A stretch of 64,000 nucleotides of DNA from Notamacropus eugenii (Eukaryota; Chordata; Mammalia; Diprotodontia; Macropodidae): the NCBI RefSeq assembly GCF_028372415.1, contig NC_092879.1:92039741-92103740 (forward strand), in the 5' to 3' direction. The position numbers and the translations under genes are program-made. This document shows positions 35,341-47,060 of the stretch, piece after piece (position 1 is the stretch's first letter; each line of letters starts with the position of its first letter). A model generated the notes under the pieces. It was not told where the DNA came from. It saw only the letters and a program-made list of their open reading frames with translations, and ran no database searches.

Positions 35341-36501
35341 GTTTCATCGGCCTTTCTTAGTATTCATTGTGATGGCCCACAGTCCAGTTTCTCGGGCCAA
35401 CTCAGTAATATCTGTCACCTTTCAAGAGTCAGACTTCTATTTCGTTTGGACCAAGTGTTAGGCAAGAAACTGCTAGCAGGTCATATATAAGTCCTTACTC
35501 CTTATCCTTTTTATTTGTGGTGCTGTTCCCACTGCTGACAGAACCAAAACCGAAAGGCGAACAAGTTATGATGAGAAATAGATTTAAGAAAAAGGTTTGT
35601 CCCGAGTATTGCAGTGCTACTAGTCAGTTATCAAGAGCCCCACTCAAAGGCAGCATATTGGAAACTTTGTCCAACAGAAGTGAGGGAAAAACACCCAACA
35701 TTCTAGGAAGGATATCTACAGCCAGGCTTTCCTTAACAAGTGGTTTTTTAAGCCCTCTTCACTCTTCTTTTCCCACTCTGTGTCATCCCCCCGTTGACAT
35801 CCTAGTCTCTAAAGCCAAATCAGAAGACAGGGTAGAGGGTGCCCAGTGGCAGCAGGCCATTTCCGGAGCTGATTCCCCCAGAGCTGGGGGCAGATGGACA
35901 GATCTTGGCCTTCTGCTCAGCTCTACCTTAGCTTCCCCTACTCTGAGCTGGCCCATGCCAGCAGTTTCTCTCTCTTCTCTCTCCTGCACCCCAATATAGC
36001 CTTAACAGGGGTGAGGCTTAGATTACTGATGCCCGATTGTTTGGACTTCTCCTCCCTCCCCCCCACTTCCTCATCCTTCGGTGGGATCTGACTCAAGCTG
36101 TGTTTGGCACAGGCAGCAGCAGAACAGAGAGCATTTGGAATCTGTTGCAGAAGGGGTCAGTGTCTAGGGCTCAGCATTTGTCAGTTAGTAAGGTCTTTCC
36201 AGACCAAGGTCATCAAGGGCTAAGCCTGCTCTGGGGCCTTCTGAGGCCTGGGCCTCATCAGGGTGCAGCTTCAAGGCTTTTGCCCACTTGCACCCCCCAT
36301 TCATTTTCCATGGGGTGTTTAGCACCTCGGCTTTCTGGCTCCATTTGTATTTCTACCACATTCTGACAGGAGGCTCAGCTAATAAAAATTCTCATCACAT
36401 CATACAATGCACCAAAAATATGAGTAGCTTAACATTTATAGAAAATCTTGGATGGGGGAACAGGGGTAGAAAGGTAAAATATATGCACATATACCCATGC
36501 G

Positions 36502-36556
<55 letters not shown>
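36502..36556. repeat. (CA)n microsatellite
   Basis: About 27 CA units preceded by a degenerate ATGCACATATACCC stretch. It lies about 1.2 kb into the intron from the terminal exon. Confidence 0.97.
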
Positions 36557-36557
<1 letters not shown>

Positions 36558-37454
36558 AAAATCATTGAAAAATTATGCCCCCAATGTTCACTGAGTCCCC
36601 AGCCCTACTGCACCCTCTGGGAAAAGCAGGGAAAAGCAAGCAGCTGGGGAAGCAGTCAGTATTTCCAGGGCCTTGGCTAACAATGCCCGGAACCTCCCAT
36701 GCACAGCAGCCCACATTGCAAATGAGCTCCCCAGAAGTCAGGCCTTCTAGATGGTGATCTTACTAGTTTGGTTTTGTTATTATAGAAGTTCAATGCATAA
36801 GCAGAGCAAGAAATTGCCCTGAAAATTATTTTTGGTTCTGCCAAATAGTTTGAGATGGAAGCCTGTGTGTATGCGGGTTGAGGGGGTGCTCCAGAAGCTT
36901 TGGCTGAAGAAACCCTGGTTCAGCCATTAGGAACAAGGCCTTAGGCCTAGCTTAGTCCCAGGAAGAAGATACCCATTTGCTGCACAGTCTGGAGACTGTA
37001 ACCGGATCTCCTGCAGGCCAGCTGAAAGTGGGCCTGGCTCACACTTCAGTAAGTGCAACCAGGCTGAACTGGGCCAGGTAAGTCAGCTCCCAAGGGATGG
37101 GAGGGCTTGTCCTCATCATAGTTATTAGCAGCCCCATCACAGGGATAGAAAGAGAAAAAAGGCAATGACATCTCCCAACTCACCTCCTAAACCCCAGCCA
37201 GCTGTGAAACAAATCCCTAGGGGATCAAGAGGATGGATACAACAGTGACAGCAAAATTACCACTAGTGATACACCTGGGTGGAAAAGCACCATCCCAAGG
37301 CCAGGGTCAGGACCAGGGCCCTCTTGCTGCCTGAAATTGGCAAGGGGGAAATTGACATCTGCTCCTCACCCCACACAGGATAATGGACCCCAGCTTCCCA
37401 TTCTGGAGAATCCCAGGAAAATATGAGCTCCCAAAGCTCAGGCAAGCACTGCTG

Positions 37455-37740
37455 TGTTTAACTTTGCCTCCCCAATGCCTAGCATGGTGCTGGATACTAC
37501 ATAGTAGGTACTCAATAAATCAGTAAGGTTCCTCCTAGCTCAAAATCTGTGATTCAGGTTCAGATACTAGCCCTGACACCCTGCAGGCAGCATGACCTTG
37601 AACATGACCTTTCTGTGAAACCAATAAAATGTAAGCTTCTTGAGGGCAGGACTTGGTTGCCTTTTTGTCTGTACATCCTCTACTAGATAGAAATTACCAG
37701 CAGCAGGTGCTAAATAAATGGTTTTCAAACTGAATGGAAC
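37455..37740 (+). repeat. Two L2-type 3' ends, sense
   Basis: The first copy (37455-37535) has CCAATGCCTAGCATGGTGCT and GTAGGTACTCAATAAATCAG. The second (37610-37740) has GTAAGCTTCTTGAGGGCAGG and GGTGCTAAATAAATGG. Both show the L2 terminal pattern. Confidence 0.75.
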
Positions 37741-38479
37741 TACCTTGAAGGCTCCTTGCAAATGTCTATCCCTGTAGAGCATTGAGCCCTTCACTGGTGT
37801 GTGAAATGCAGGGAGTGGCAGCTGGCCCCCAGGCTTGTGGCAAGGATCAAAAGAGCTAATGGCAAGGGTTCAGTCCACTTGAAAGACTTCTAGAAATTTG
37901 AGCTCTTTTGTTACCTGTGTGGCCTCATCTGGAAAATGAAAGGGCTTTGCTGGGTGATTGCTAAGACCCCTGGCAGCTCCTGACCATCGAATCCTAGAGG
38001 AGGGTTGGTAATGAGAGCAGAGGGGAAGGAGCAAGGGAGGTTGGCCTGCTGTTTGGGGCGGGGAGGGATCTCTCTTTTGGGCAACAAGGCAGGTGTTGAG
38101 AGTATAGAGAGTAACAGTGGCCTGGCCTGGCCTAGGCATCAGGAATGGGAGGAATCATATGCCTAGAGGGTTTGGGAGAGAGCTTAGCCTTAAGGATTTT
38201 TTTTTTTTACTTTACTTGTCTTGATAGGAAGTAGTTGCTATTCACATTAAGAGATACTTCTTCAAGGAAAGGTCCAAGGACCTTAGTCTGTTTCATTTAC
38301 AGCCTCTTCCTCACTCCCCCTGTTTATGAGGGCAGCAAGGTTAGAACACTTGGAATTTGGCCCAAACACACAGATAGGTATTTGTTTGCCAGCTGAACTG
38401 ACCATAATTCATCAGTCATCATCTTCTTCTTACAAATGTATAATGGAAACATTTGCATGCCTATGAGCACAGGTGTGTA

Positions 38480-38508
38480 TGCACATGCACGTGCATGAGC
38501 GCACGCAT

Positions 38509-38560
<52 letters not shown>
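38480..38560. repeat. (CA)n microsatellite with flanking alternating purine-pyrimidine tract
   Basis: A pure CA run (about 38513-38556) is preceded by GCACATGCACGTGCATG and GCGCACGCATGCACATAC. The result is about 80 bases of nearly unbroken alternating purine-pyrimidine. Confidence 0.93.
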
Positions 38561-38561
<1 letters not shown>

Positions 38562-38671
38562 GAGGAAAGAATGCTTCCTAGGCTCACTTCCATAGCTCCT
38601 TGGGAGCTACTTACCTGCTAGCAAGGTATATGAATGGGTGCCAGTCATCAATATTGGAAGGAGACCCAATG

Positions 38672-39170
38672 ACAGATAACATTTATCTAGTCCTGTAAGG
38701 TTTGCAAAGCACTTCCCAATCCCATTTTTCACTTAATCAACTGTTTCCACAGAAAGTCATTGCTTGGTGGTACAGAGACTCATCCATACCCACCTCACCC
38801 CCCATTTGCTCCCTTGCTTCTGACCAAATCTAGGGGGCAGTTTGAGGATGCAGACAATGGCAGCTCTGGAAAAAACGTGGAGACCACTATGGAGGGCATC
38901 TAGTATAACCCCCTCATTAAACAGAAGAGAAAATGAGACCCAGAGAGGGCTCAAGGCCATGGCTAGTAAGTGGCAGAGCCAAGCCTAGATTCCAGCTTTC
39001 CTGCTAAGTCATCGAACCAAGTAGAACATAGAATGCGTATGTGGAGGGGTAGAGAAACTAATGGAAAATAAGGTTAGATAGGGGGGTTAGGGCCAGATTA
39101 TAAATGGCATCAAATGCCAAACTTGGAGAATGTGTATTTGATCTTGGGGCAACAAGGAGTCAGCAAAGAT
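38672..39170 (-). repeat. MIR fragments plus a piece of the long marsupial repeat
   Basis: GTAAGGTTTGCAAAGCACTT (38695-38720) and ATTAAACAGAAGAGAAAATGAGACCCAG with AAGGCCATGGCTAGTAAGTG (38915-38975) are antisense MIR-type. At 39060-39170, CCAGATTATAAATGGCATCA and AATGCCAAACTTGGAG belong to the repeat type seen at 25390. Confidence 0.6.
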
Positions 39171-40464
39171 TCTTCCATCAATCTTTGTCTTCTGTCATTA
39201 AACATGGCACATACATGATTGCAGAGGTGTGGGGGGATGGGGTGGAAAAAGAACCCAAACCTTGAGGCCACAGAACATCACAGTTCTGAGTGGATCCAAA
39301 TATTTTTATGAAAAGCTGCTACGTGCCCCATCCAGCCACTAAAAAGAAAATGATCAGTGGCAACTTGTCATTAAAGTTGGGTAAGAAGAGTGCACGAACC
39401 TTCTGGCAAAACACTTAGAAGCCTTAAATAAAGCTATCAGTCTTCAGAGGGTCTGACAAGGCAAAAGAATCAGTAGTGGCTAAGACCTAATAGATCAGGA
39501 TGCAATTCAAACAGAAAGGCACCGGGAGTGTTGTTTTGTGCCAATAATAGCCAACCTTTGTACAGTAATTCCTTCCCTCCTTAGGGCCTGAAGCGGCCTG
39601 TCTCCTAGAAAGATAGGCAAGCTCACTGTACAGCATATGACCAACAGGCTCGCTGGCTCCCAAACCAGGCAGAAAGCAATGCTGAGAACTCCAGCCCAGG
39701 TTTTACCAAAGGCAGTGTGTCAGTCACATCTCGATGTTCAGCCACAATGGAAATGTTCAATAATCTAGGAGTTCTTTACCTTAAAACAAAGTCTTGGCCT
39801 ATTAAGATCACAGGACTGAGACACTCCACTATGCTAGAATAGTTAAAGTAATGGTCACCACTTCAATAGAGATCAGATAATCCCAGAAAGGAATGGTTAA
39901 TGCTCCACCCACTCCAAATCAACCCAAACCAATCCACTCCAACACACATTCAATTGAGGACATAGTCCCTGACAAAAAAAGGTGAACACGTATCAAAAGA
40001 GCATCTGGTCCATACCCACATACATGCCACAGATTGAGCTTAATCCTCACTAACTAGGCCTTGGTTAAAATGGAAGCAAGGTAAACTGTGTGGTATTCTG
40101 GTTTCTCATCCAGGACTCCCTTCTACTGGACCATGCTGTCTGCAGTGATGCCTTCAAAGGCTCACTGCTGATGTATGTTAGCAAGTTGACTAACCCAGCA
40201 TTAACAATGACCCTAGGACTACGGTAAAAAGATACACAAACAAAAGACAGGTGGGATAGAATCAACTTTGACCAAGAGTCCAGAGACCGAGAGTAAAAGT
40301 TGCTAATTCCAACAGACTATCGGGAAGGGTTTTGCTGCCATGGTTCTTATTCTGCTAAATCTGTCATTTCATCTACACAGGGAACTCGCAGTGTGGAAAC
40401 ACTTTCTACCACTGTCTGAGAGCAAGTCATCTGTAACCTAGAGTCTCACGAAGTTGTCTGGGGG

Positions 40465-40580
40465 CACTGAGAGCTTATGATATTTGTCCAAGGTCACACA
40501 ACTAGATTGTGCTAACGGCTGGACTTGAACTAGGATCTTCTGGACCCCGTAGCCATCCCTCTCTCCCCTAAATCATGTTG
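40465..40580 (-). repeat. MIR fragment, antisense
   Basis: ATTTGTCCAAGGTCACACAAC, then GGACTTGAACTAGGATCTTC form a MIR core. Confidence 0.75.
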
Positions 40581-41339
40581 TCTCACTACCAGGAAGGGGA
40601 TTTATAGCAAAACACACTAACTCCAGATCCTTTTTTTATTTTGATGATTTTTAAAAAACACATTTCCAACACCCCTTCAATCTAGCACATACTCTGGAGT
40701 GATCTCTTAGGAGTAGATGTTGAGGAAAGGGCACTTCTTTCATTAGGAGGTTCAGAGTTCTGAATTCTAGGTCCAGGTTCAGTAGAACCTACTAATTCAC
40801 TATGTGATCTTGGATAGGGATGTAACTAGGATAGGTCAATCAGGGCTTTGCCCCAGAGCAATGAACCTTAGAGGGCCCTGACAAATCTTATAGCCCTGCA
40901 ACAGCATAGAAACAATTGGACTTCTTAACACCTGGCTAACAATAATAATTACTTAAAATCCTAACCCTTCCAGGTACTTTGAATCAGTGGGGTCCCATTA
41001 GTACCAAGCTGGTGTGCCTAATCCTAGTCTGAGGGCCTATAGGTATACATAATAGAACTCTTTTCCCACTCAACTGTGGAATGCAAAGAAAATGAGAAAC
41101 TCCACGATTAACCAGTAAGCATTTTTTAAGGTCTGAAAATAGCTCATGATAAGGAAGGGAGCACAGGCAAGCAAGCAATGCAGCAGCAGACTTGTTGGCA
41201 AAGGCATTAAGAAGGGGCACAGAGGGGCAAGCAGCTGGCTACTCTGATGGGATTGCCAGAATGGCCCCTTCAGGGGGGTTAGCCTGGTTGTGATGGCCCC
41301 CAAGGACAGAAGGAGGAACCCTGGGGGGAGCCCCAAAGA

Positions 41340-41560
41340 TGCAAAGAGAGGCTTGAAGTCAGGGAAAATTTCCTAACCATGAGAGGTATCCCCAAATGGA
41401 GGTAATGAGCTTTTCTTCACTGGAGGTCTTTAGGCAGACAGAGGACGGACCACCTCCCATAGGCTTGTAAAGGCAATTTTGGAGGGGAAGGAGAGAAATA
41501 TGGATTGGATTCAATGACCATTGAAATCCTTTCTGAAGTCCTTTCCAAGTCAGAGTCCAA
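41340..41560 (+). repeat. CR1/L3-type LINE 3' end
   Basis: GGGAAAATTTCCTAACCATG, ACTGGAGGTCTTTAGGCAGA and CAATGACCATTGAAATCC follow the pattern of CR1/L3 3' ends. Confidence 0.55.
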
Positions 41561-42150
41561 GATCCTGTGCCTGCCCTCCCGAGAACTCCACTGGAAAGCA
41601 TGCAGTGTGGACTCATGAGGAGGACTCAGCTATAGCTTTGGCCACTGAAAAGATAGCCCTCCCTAGCTCTAAACTTGGAATGAGGTCTCATTTCCTTTGG
41701 AAAGACCAAGAATTTTTGCCAAGAAAAGGCCCAGTCCATCTGTCCCGCACCGCAGGGGACACCAGCAAAATCCTCTTGCCTGGGTGCTTTGTGAGACTTA
41801 TGACCTTGGTGGTGCCAATGCAAGCATTTGCAGTGCATCATGGGAAGTAGCACCTGGGATGTGCATGATCATATACGTGGGAAGAGGTCCCCTATTGGCA
41901 ACACTCATGCATCCTTACCTCTCTTCTCCCTTCTCCTTTACCTATCTCCCTCCGTTTTGTCCCCTTCTTTCTTCTCCCCTTCTCTGCCCTGCTATGTATT
42001 AGAGGCCCTTTGTGACATCCAGTCCCTCCACTGCCACAATTCAGACTAGGGCCTGGGCTGGCTACATGCACAGTTTTAGTTGTTGACAATCCACACAACT
42101 GAATTTGGGGAGAGCCAAAAGGTCTTCTTGTCAAAAAACACAACCAGATC

Positions 42151-42360
42151 CAGCCATTCTGGAGAGCAATTTGGAACTATGCCCAAAGAGCTACAAAAAT
42201 GTGCATACCCTTTGACCCAGCAACACCACTTCTAGGACTGTATCCCAAAGAGATCATAAAAATGGGAAAGGATTCCACATGTATAAAAATATTTATAGCA
42301 GCACTCTTTGTGGAGGCCAAGAACTGGAAATCAAGGGGATGCCCATCAATTGGGGAATGA
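42151..42360 (+). pseudogene. L1 ORF2 last 69 codons
   Basis: Reading from 42151 gives QPFWRAIWNYAQRATKMCIP and then FDPATPLLGLYPKE, the conserved L1 'PFDPAIPLLGIYPK' motif near the ORF2 C-terminus. It ends at RGCPSIGE with TGA at 42358-42360. The frame is intact over this stretch but is only the tail of a 5'-truncated copy and has no start. The same C-terminus occurs in the antisense copy at 16357. Confidence 0.85.
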
Positions 42361-42730
42361 CTGAAAAATTGTGGTACATGAATATAATGGAATACTATTG
42401 TGCTGTAAGAAATAATAAACAGGAAAACTTCAGAGAGGCCTAGAAAGACTTATATGATCTGATGTTGAATGAAAGGAGCAGAACCAGGAGAACTTTATAC
42501 ACAGCAACAACCACAGTGTGCGAGGATTTTTTCTGGTAGACTTAGAACTTCATTGAAATGCAAGGACTTAAAAAATTCCCAATGGACTCTTGAGGCAAAA
42601 CACCTTCCACATCTAGAGAAAGAACTATGGAATTAAATTGCAGAATGTAGCAGATCATTTTCTTTTGTATTACATTTCGGCTTGTTTTATGATTTCTCCC
42701 ATTCATTTTAATTCTTCTACACAACGTGAC

Positions 42731-43340
42731 TGCCAGGCCTAGAGGCCTGTATTGGGCTACCCGAGTCTTTCTTACCTCACCTCCGAGGTCTTCGGCTGGC
42801 CACGCCGGATGCACATATGAGAGAAAGGACGTTCCAGAGTCGAACAGGGGTTGAGCTTTATATCAGGGTCTGGGTTACAAGTGCAGGGGACTCTTCCTTA
42901 GGAGGAAGAGGGGGAGATTTCCTAAGGAGGCTAAGCTTAAGGGATTGGAAGTAGAAGTACAAGCGGGGAGAGAAGGGGCGGGGAGAGAGGAAAGAAAAGA
43001 AGGGGAGCCTACTGTCCTCTTTGGCTCCACACGTGCTAAGAGAGAGCTTTCAGGCTTCCTCAATCCTACTTAACCTTCAGGCGCACAGTTTGCATCTCAA
43101 TACCGTGCTGTTAGGTAACTAGGTGTGCTCCAATCCGGGACGACCTCGAGGGCAGGGAGACTCCACCCATCATGTATCTCCCGGGGAGAGGCAGAAATAC
43201 CCGAGCTAGCCGAGCTAGCTCAGTCTGACCTTCTCGAACCCCCGCTGTTCATGGAGGGCCTCGTAAGACTCTAAGATTTAGAAGTCCCACTTTTACCTGC
43301 CCGAGACCATCCACACGGAATTGAGCTTCCAATCCCAACA
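42731..43340 (-). mobile_element. Solo LTR of an endogenous retrovirus, 610 bp
   Basis: The insertion interrupts the L1 3' UTR exactly and is bounded by 6-bp direct repeats CGTGAC (42725-42730 and 43341-43346). Its ends are TG and CA, starting TGTTGGGATTGG and ending AGGCCTGGCA on the minus strand. Minus orientation is set by a TATA box (TATAAA, 42857-42862), which would place transcription start near 42830 and leave about 100 bases of R-U5. No canonical AATAAA is seen. The 6-bp duplication is usual for class II (betaretrovirus-like) elements. No internal viral gene is present. It formed by recombination between two LTRs. Confidence 0.88.
42857..42862 (-). promoter_or_regulatory. TATA box of the solo LTR
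   Basis: TATAAA in the context CTGATATAAAGCTC, about 130 bases before the LTR's 3' end on the minus strand. It points the same way as PCDH19 transcription. Confidence 0.65.
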
Positions 43341-43734
43341 CGTGACTAAGGTGAAAATGTATTTAATAGGAATATATGTGTAGAACCTATATAAAATTGT
43401 ATGCTGTCTCAGGGAAGGGGGTGGGGAAGGAGAGGGGGGGAATCTAAGTTATATGAAAGTGATTGTAAAACACTGAAAACAAATAAAATAATAATAATAA
43501 AAAAATTTTAGAAAAAGAAACACATCCAGACAGCCACTAATTTGGGTTAACACAATAAAGACCCACGTTCAATAAGAATCTTACCTGGAGGGGAAGAGTT
43601 CAGGGAGCTATTATCAAGCTGAATCCAAATTAGCCCATTGAATTTACTTCAGTCATCTAGCAAAACTCCAAAGAAGGCGATACAAGAAAGTTAAGTCTTG
43701 ATTTGTGGATCAGGAAAGATCTGAGATCATAGGA

Positions 43735-43870
43735 TCCAATATTTATAGCCAGAAGGGCCCTTAGAGCTCATCTAGTCAAACTTCCCCCTCATTTTACAGA
43801 TTAAGAAACTGAGGCTCAGAGATCTGAGTGATTGAACCAAGGTCACATAAACTGGAAAGGGGATTGAACA
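43735..43870 (-). repeat. MIR SINE, antisense
   Basis: CTCATTTTACAGATTAAGAA, ACTGAGGCTCAGAGATCTGA and AACCAAGGTCACATAAACTGG form a MIR core. Confidence 0.8.
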
Positions 43871-45839
43871 CAGAGGGCATCCAAAGGGAGAAGGTGGGTA
43901 CAGATCAGAGAAATAGGGAGTTTTGCTGGGATGACCTTCAATGGCACAGTATGGTTGACTCTAGCCAAATCTACCATTTTCAAATACTGTGCTCTGCACA
44001 ATAGCTGGGGGTGAGGATGGGAAAGCAAATATAAGAGATGCTTGCATGCCACCTGAACTCATCATTAGAAGCCCATGGCAGTTAGCAGGCATCACATGCC
44101 AAAGAGAAATAGGCTTCTTCAGTTTCCCCTCCTTGGAGGGCTTCCTACAGAGACTGAATGATCACTTGTCTACTATGTTATTAAGGGTTCAGGTTAGGGT
44201 TCCACTAAATGGTTGATGAATTTGTATCCAAGTTGGAGATTCTGGAATTCTGTGACTTCTCTGGGAACTACACCAGACCTTCACAATAGCAGACTGTAGC
44301 CAGCTTTACCATGGCCAAGTTCACAAACAAGGATGCTATGGGGTCTGGTCAATAGCCAGAGGAGGGAGGGGAGTCCCTGGATGCCGGCCTTGCCACATCC
44401 CACTGAGGTCTGACGCTTGGCTGGACAGTGGAGGCGAGATGAGGAGCCCTCTCCCCTCACCTCTTCAACTACCCCTGCCACACACAGGCTACGCACCAAA
44501 ATCCACTTACTCCAGTACAATGCAAAAATAAATGAAAAGGATGGTCCTTTCAAAATTCAAAGCAATTGAATTCTCTTAGATGGAATCTTTAGTGCTGAGC
44601 TGGGCAAAGTGAGCAAGTGCAAGCCTATGAAGGTGTAAGGGCTTCCCAATTTCATATTTGTGCTAGATGATGGCGTGGCCCATGCGGTTCAACAATCCCA
44701 GCTGCAATCTGGGCAATCACAAGAGTGTCAGGAATTTCCATTTTTGCATGGGGAGGGGCAGGATGGGATTCGGTTCAATGTAATTCAGAAAAGAAGAGAT
44801 TTCAAGATGTGTCTAAGTAGGAGTCATTTGTGCCGTTGCACGAGGTGCAGGGAAATGAAGCTGAGTACTGCTGGTAAAAATTGAGCCTCTGAAAGAAAGG
44901 GCGCTGACAGTGACTGAGATAAGCAGAGATGGACTGGCCTTGAGCCTTTTGTTGTTTGTACTCCAAAGGCAGAGAAAAATCGGCTGACAAATTGCTTGAC
45001 TTCATTTTGATGTTCAGAAACCATTTGAGAAAGCCCTACAAGGGAAATGGGAAGCCCTGCAGCAAGCCTGATGAATGTTGCCCAAGGAGACAGATACCAA
45101 GACCCTGGCAAGTGGAGCAAAAGCATACAAGCGAGGGAGAAGATCAGTAAGTTGTTATAATTCACTTCGTGGCCCTCCCAAAACTCAATCACTTCCATTC
45201 CACAACGGGGGACAGGAATGAGGCAGGTCCAGAGAACAAGATGGAGGAAACAATGGCCCACTGGAAATTGTAGTGGTGGTGGTGATCAGTGAAAGGCTTG
45301 AGAAAATCAAAAGCTTTAGCAGTTAATGCTGTACTCAATATGAACTCATATGTGTTCTTTTAGTTCCTGGGATGTTGGAGTTTGTAACAGAAGAGGCCAC
45401 AGCAGACACTGGCTCAGTGAAGAGAAGCAGAGGCTTCTAAATTCTTTAAGGTTCAAGACTACCAAGATATCTACGTGCCTGGGTGGGGATGAGAAGGAAG
45501 GGCCGATGAGAAGGAGCTCAAAAATTACAGCATTCTCAAGTCCCCAGAACAATGCAGCCTCTTTCTGTATCAATCCCTGCCAAGGAAGGGATGCAGTGGG
45601 TCGGTGGAGGTCTCCCACATCATCGATTGGGTTGGGACCACTGAAGATGGGAAAGAGACAAATGTTGGGAGTGGGGGCACTGAGGACTCCAGAGAGGTAG
45701 TTTCGATTAGCTCCCTGGCTTGTATTTTCTGTTCCCACTGAGCGGCCTCACCCTGGTGTTTCAGGGTTTCTTCTGCGACATCTGGAATACTGTAATCGCT
45801 ACGACAACCCAGCTTCTGGGTACAGAGAACAGCATGATC

Positions 45840-46420
45840 ATTAAAAAAAAGTCATTTCAAATATCTTCCTGGAAGCTAATAAATTTTACAGCAGTTTCCA
45901 TCCTTCCTCCTTGCAACAAAGAAAAGCTTAGTTCCAGACAAATTAAAAGTAAATTGATTGCCTTGGGCGAATCTATTCAAATATCACTTTTCCATGTTAG
46001 AAATCTTTTTCCTGAAACATTAAGAAAAAGAGAGAGAGGGAGAGGGAGATGGGGGGAGGAAGATATAAGGGATGATAACAGCGTGAAAGAGAGAAATTGT
46101 ATGGGAATAGGAACACAGTGGTAAGAAAGATAAAGGCGCAAGAGAGGCAGCCCCCACCCGGTCAGGCCTTGTTTGCAAAACCAGGTAGAAATCAACCGAA
46201 AATAAAATGCAGATATGTCACTGGGGTGCAAGCCTAATGTTTGTGCTGGAATTTATGAATAATAAATATGAATAATGAATGGGAAACTGGAAAGGATCAA
46301 ACATCCCCTTATACGGCTGCTCATTATTATCAGTCTTCCATGGACAATGTGCAGTTGTCTAATCTTATCCTTTCCTTGAGAATGACTGAGAGTTAATGCT
46401 CTCAGGCTGGGGCAAAAGCT
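45840..46420. other. Unique AT-rich block, candidate conserved non-coding DNA
   Basis: Non-repeat sequence with GGAAGCTAATAAATTTTACAG, ACAAATTAAAAGTAAATTGA, TTGCCTTGGGCGAATCTATT and, after a GA-rich stretch at 46025-46060, CATCCCCTTATACGGCTGCT and CATTATTATCAGTCTTCC. It is longer and more complex than neighbouring unique DNA. Function and conservation are untested. Confidence 0.33.
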
Positions 46421-46499
46421 AAGGAGAATTTTTGGGGTGTGGCTTCCATAGTCTCTGGTCAAATTGGAGAGCAAGGCCAGGGCACCTCAACTCTAAGGA

Positions 46500-46665
46500 G
46501 ATCACAGATTGGAGATTTGGAGTCACCAATCCAATCTTCTTCATTCTGGAAAGCAGACACAAGAAGGAAAGTCACTTGTTCAAGGTCATATGACCAGTGG
46601 CAGAACTAGAATTCAGACTCTGGTTCACTGATCCCAGACCCTGAGCTCTTCCATTTGCACCACAA
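46500..46665 (-). repeat. MIR SINE, antisense
   Basis: AAGTCACTTGTTCAAGGTCA, TATGACCAGTGGCAGAACTAG and AATTCAGACTCTGGTTCACTG are decayed MIR. Confidence 0.75.
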
Positions 46666-46939
46666 GAACTGAACCTGCCCTCAAACCTGGACTGTTCTAC
46701 TGAGAGAATGATTTCTTAGGGTTAGGCCCTTCCCCAAGGAGAATGTCATGCTTATCACCCTGGGCAATTCCTGCCTTGCTGTCCCATGCCACTGCTCTGT
46801 CCATCTCTCCCTGCCAACAGAGGCAAGTGATGCACCAAGTCAGTCCTGGAGTCTGGCTGGGCCCCAGTTGCACAAATGGCACAGGAAGCTGGGGCTGGCA
46901 CCATGTAGGAGGGCCAGCAAGCTTTTCAGTAGAAGCCCA

Positions 46940-47060
46940 CTTAATCCATGAAACATTTATGAAGTACCTTCTATATGCTCAGCCCTGTACTAGTACTCTA
47001 GACATAAGGACAAAATGGCAAATGATCCCTGCCTTCAAGGAGCTTCTATTCTACAGCAAT
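46940..47060 (+). repeat. Fragment of the long marsupial repeat
   Basis: GAAACATTTATGAAGTACCT, TCTATATGCTCAGCCCTGTA and CTGCCTTCAAGGAGCTTCTA are a diverged copy of the 5048-type start. Confidence 0.7.

Larger units (their letters stand above)
42149..43517 (+). mobile_element. 5'-truncated L1, sense, split by a solo LTR
   Basis: The element enters in late ORF2 and carries the 3' UTR, an AATAAA (43482-43487) and an A-rich AATAATAATAAAAAAA tail. It is flanked by AAACACAACCAGA (42136-42148) and AAACACATCCAGA (43518-43530), a 13-bp target-site duplication with one difference. The 610-bp solo LTR at 42731-43340 sits in its 3' UTR. Of the L1 itself about 750 bases remain. Confidence 0.85.

Noticed and set aside
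34952..35347. 131-codon minus-strand frame overlapping the exon
   Set aside because: It is the wrong frame across the same exon and runs through the splice acceptor into the intron.
41866..41880. ATGATCATAT considered as a trace of the PCDH19 upstream exon (SQMPDHD)
   Set aside because: Only a few bases match, with no reading frame or splice donor.
42731..43340. CpG-containing GC-rich stretch considered as a CpG island promoter
   Set aside because: It is bounded exactly by a target-site duplication and is an LTR.
45346..45738. 130-codon minus-strand and 116-codon plus-strand frames over the same DNA
   Set aside because: Overlapping frames on both strands with no familiar motif; chance open frames in GC-moderate intron.
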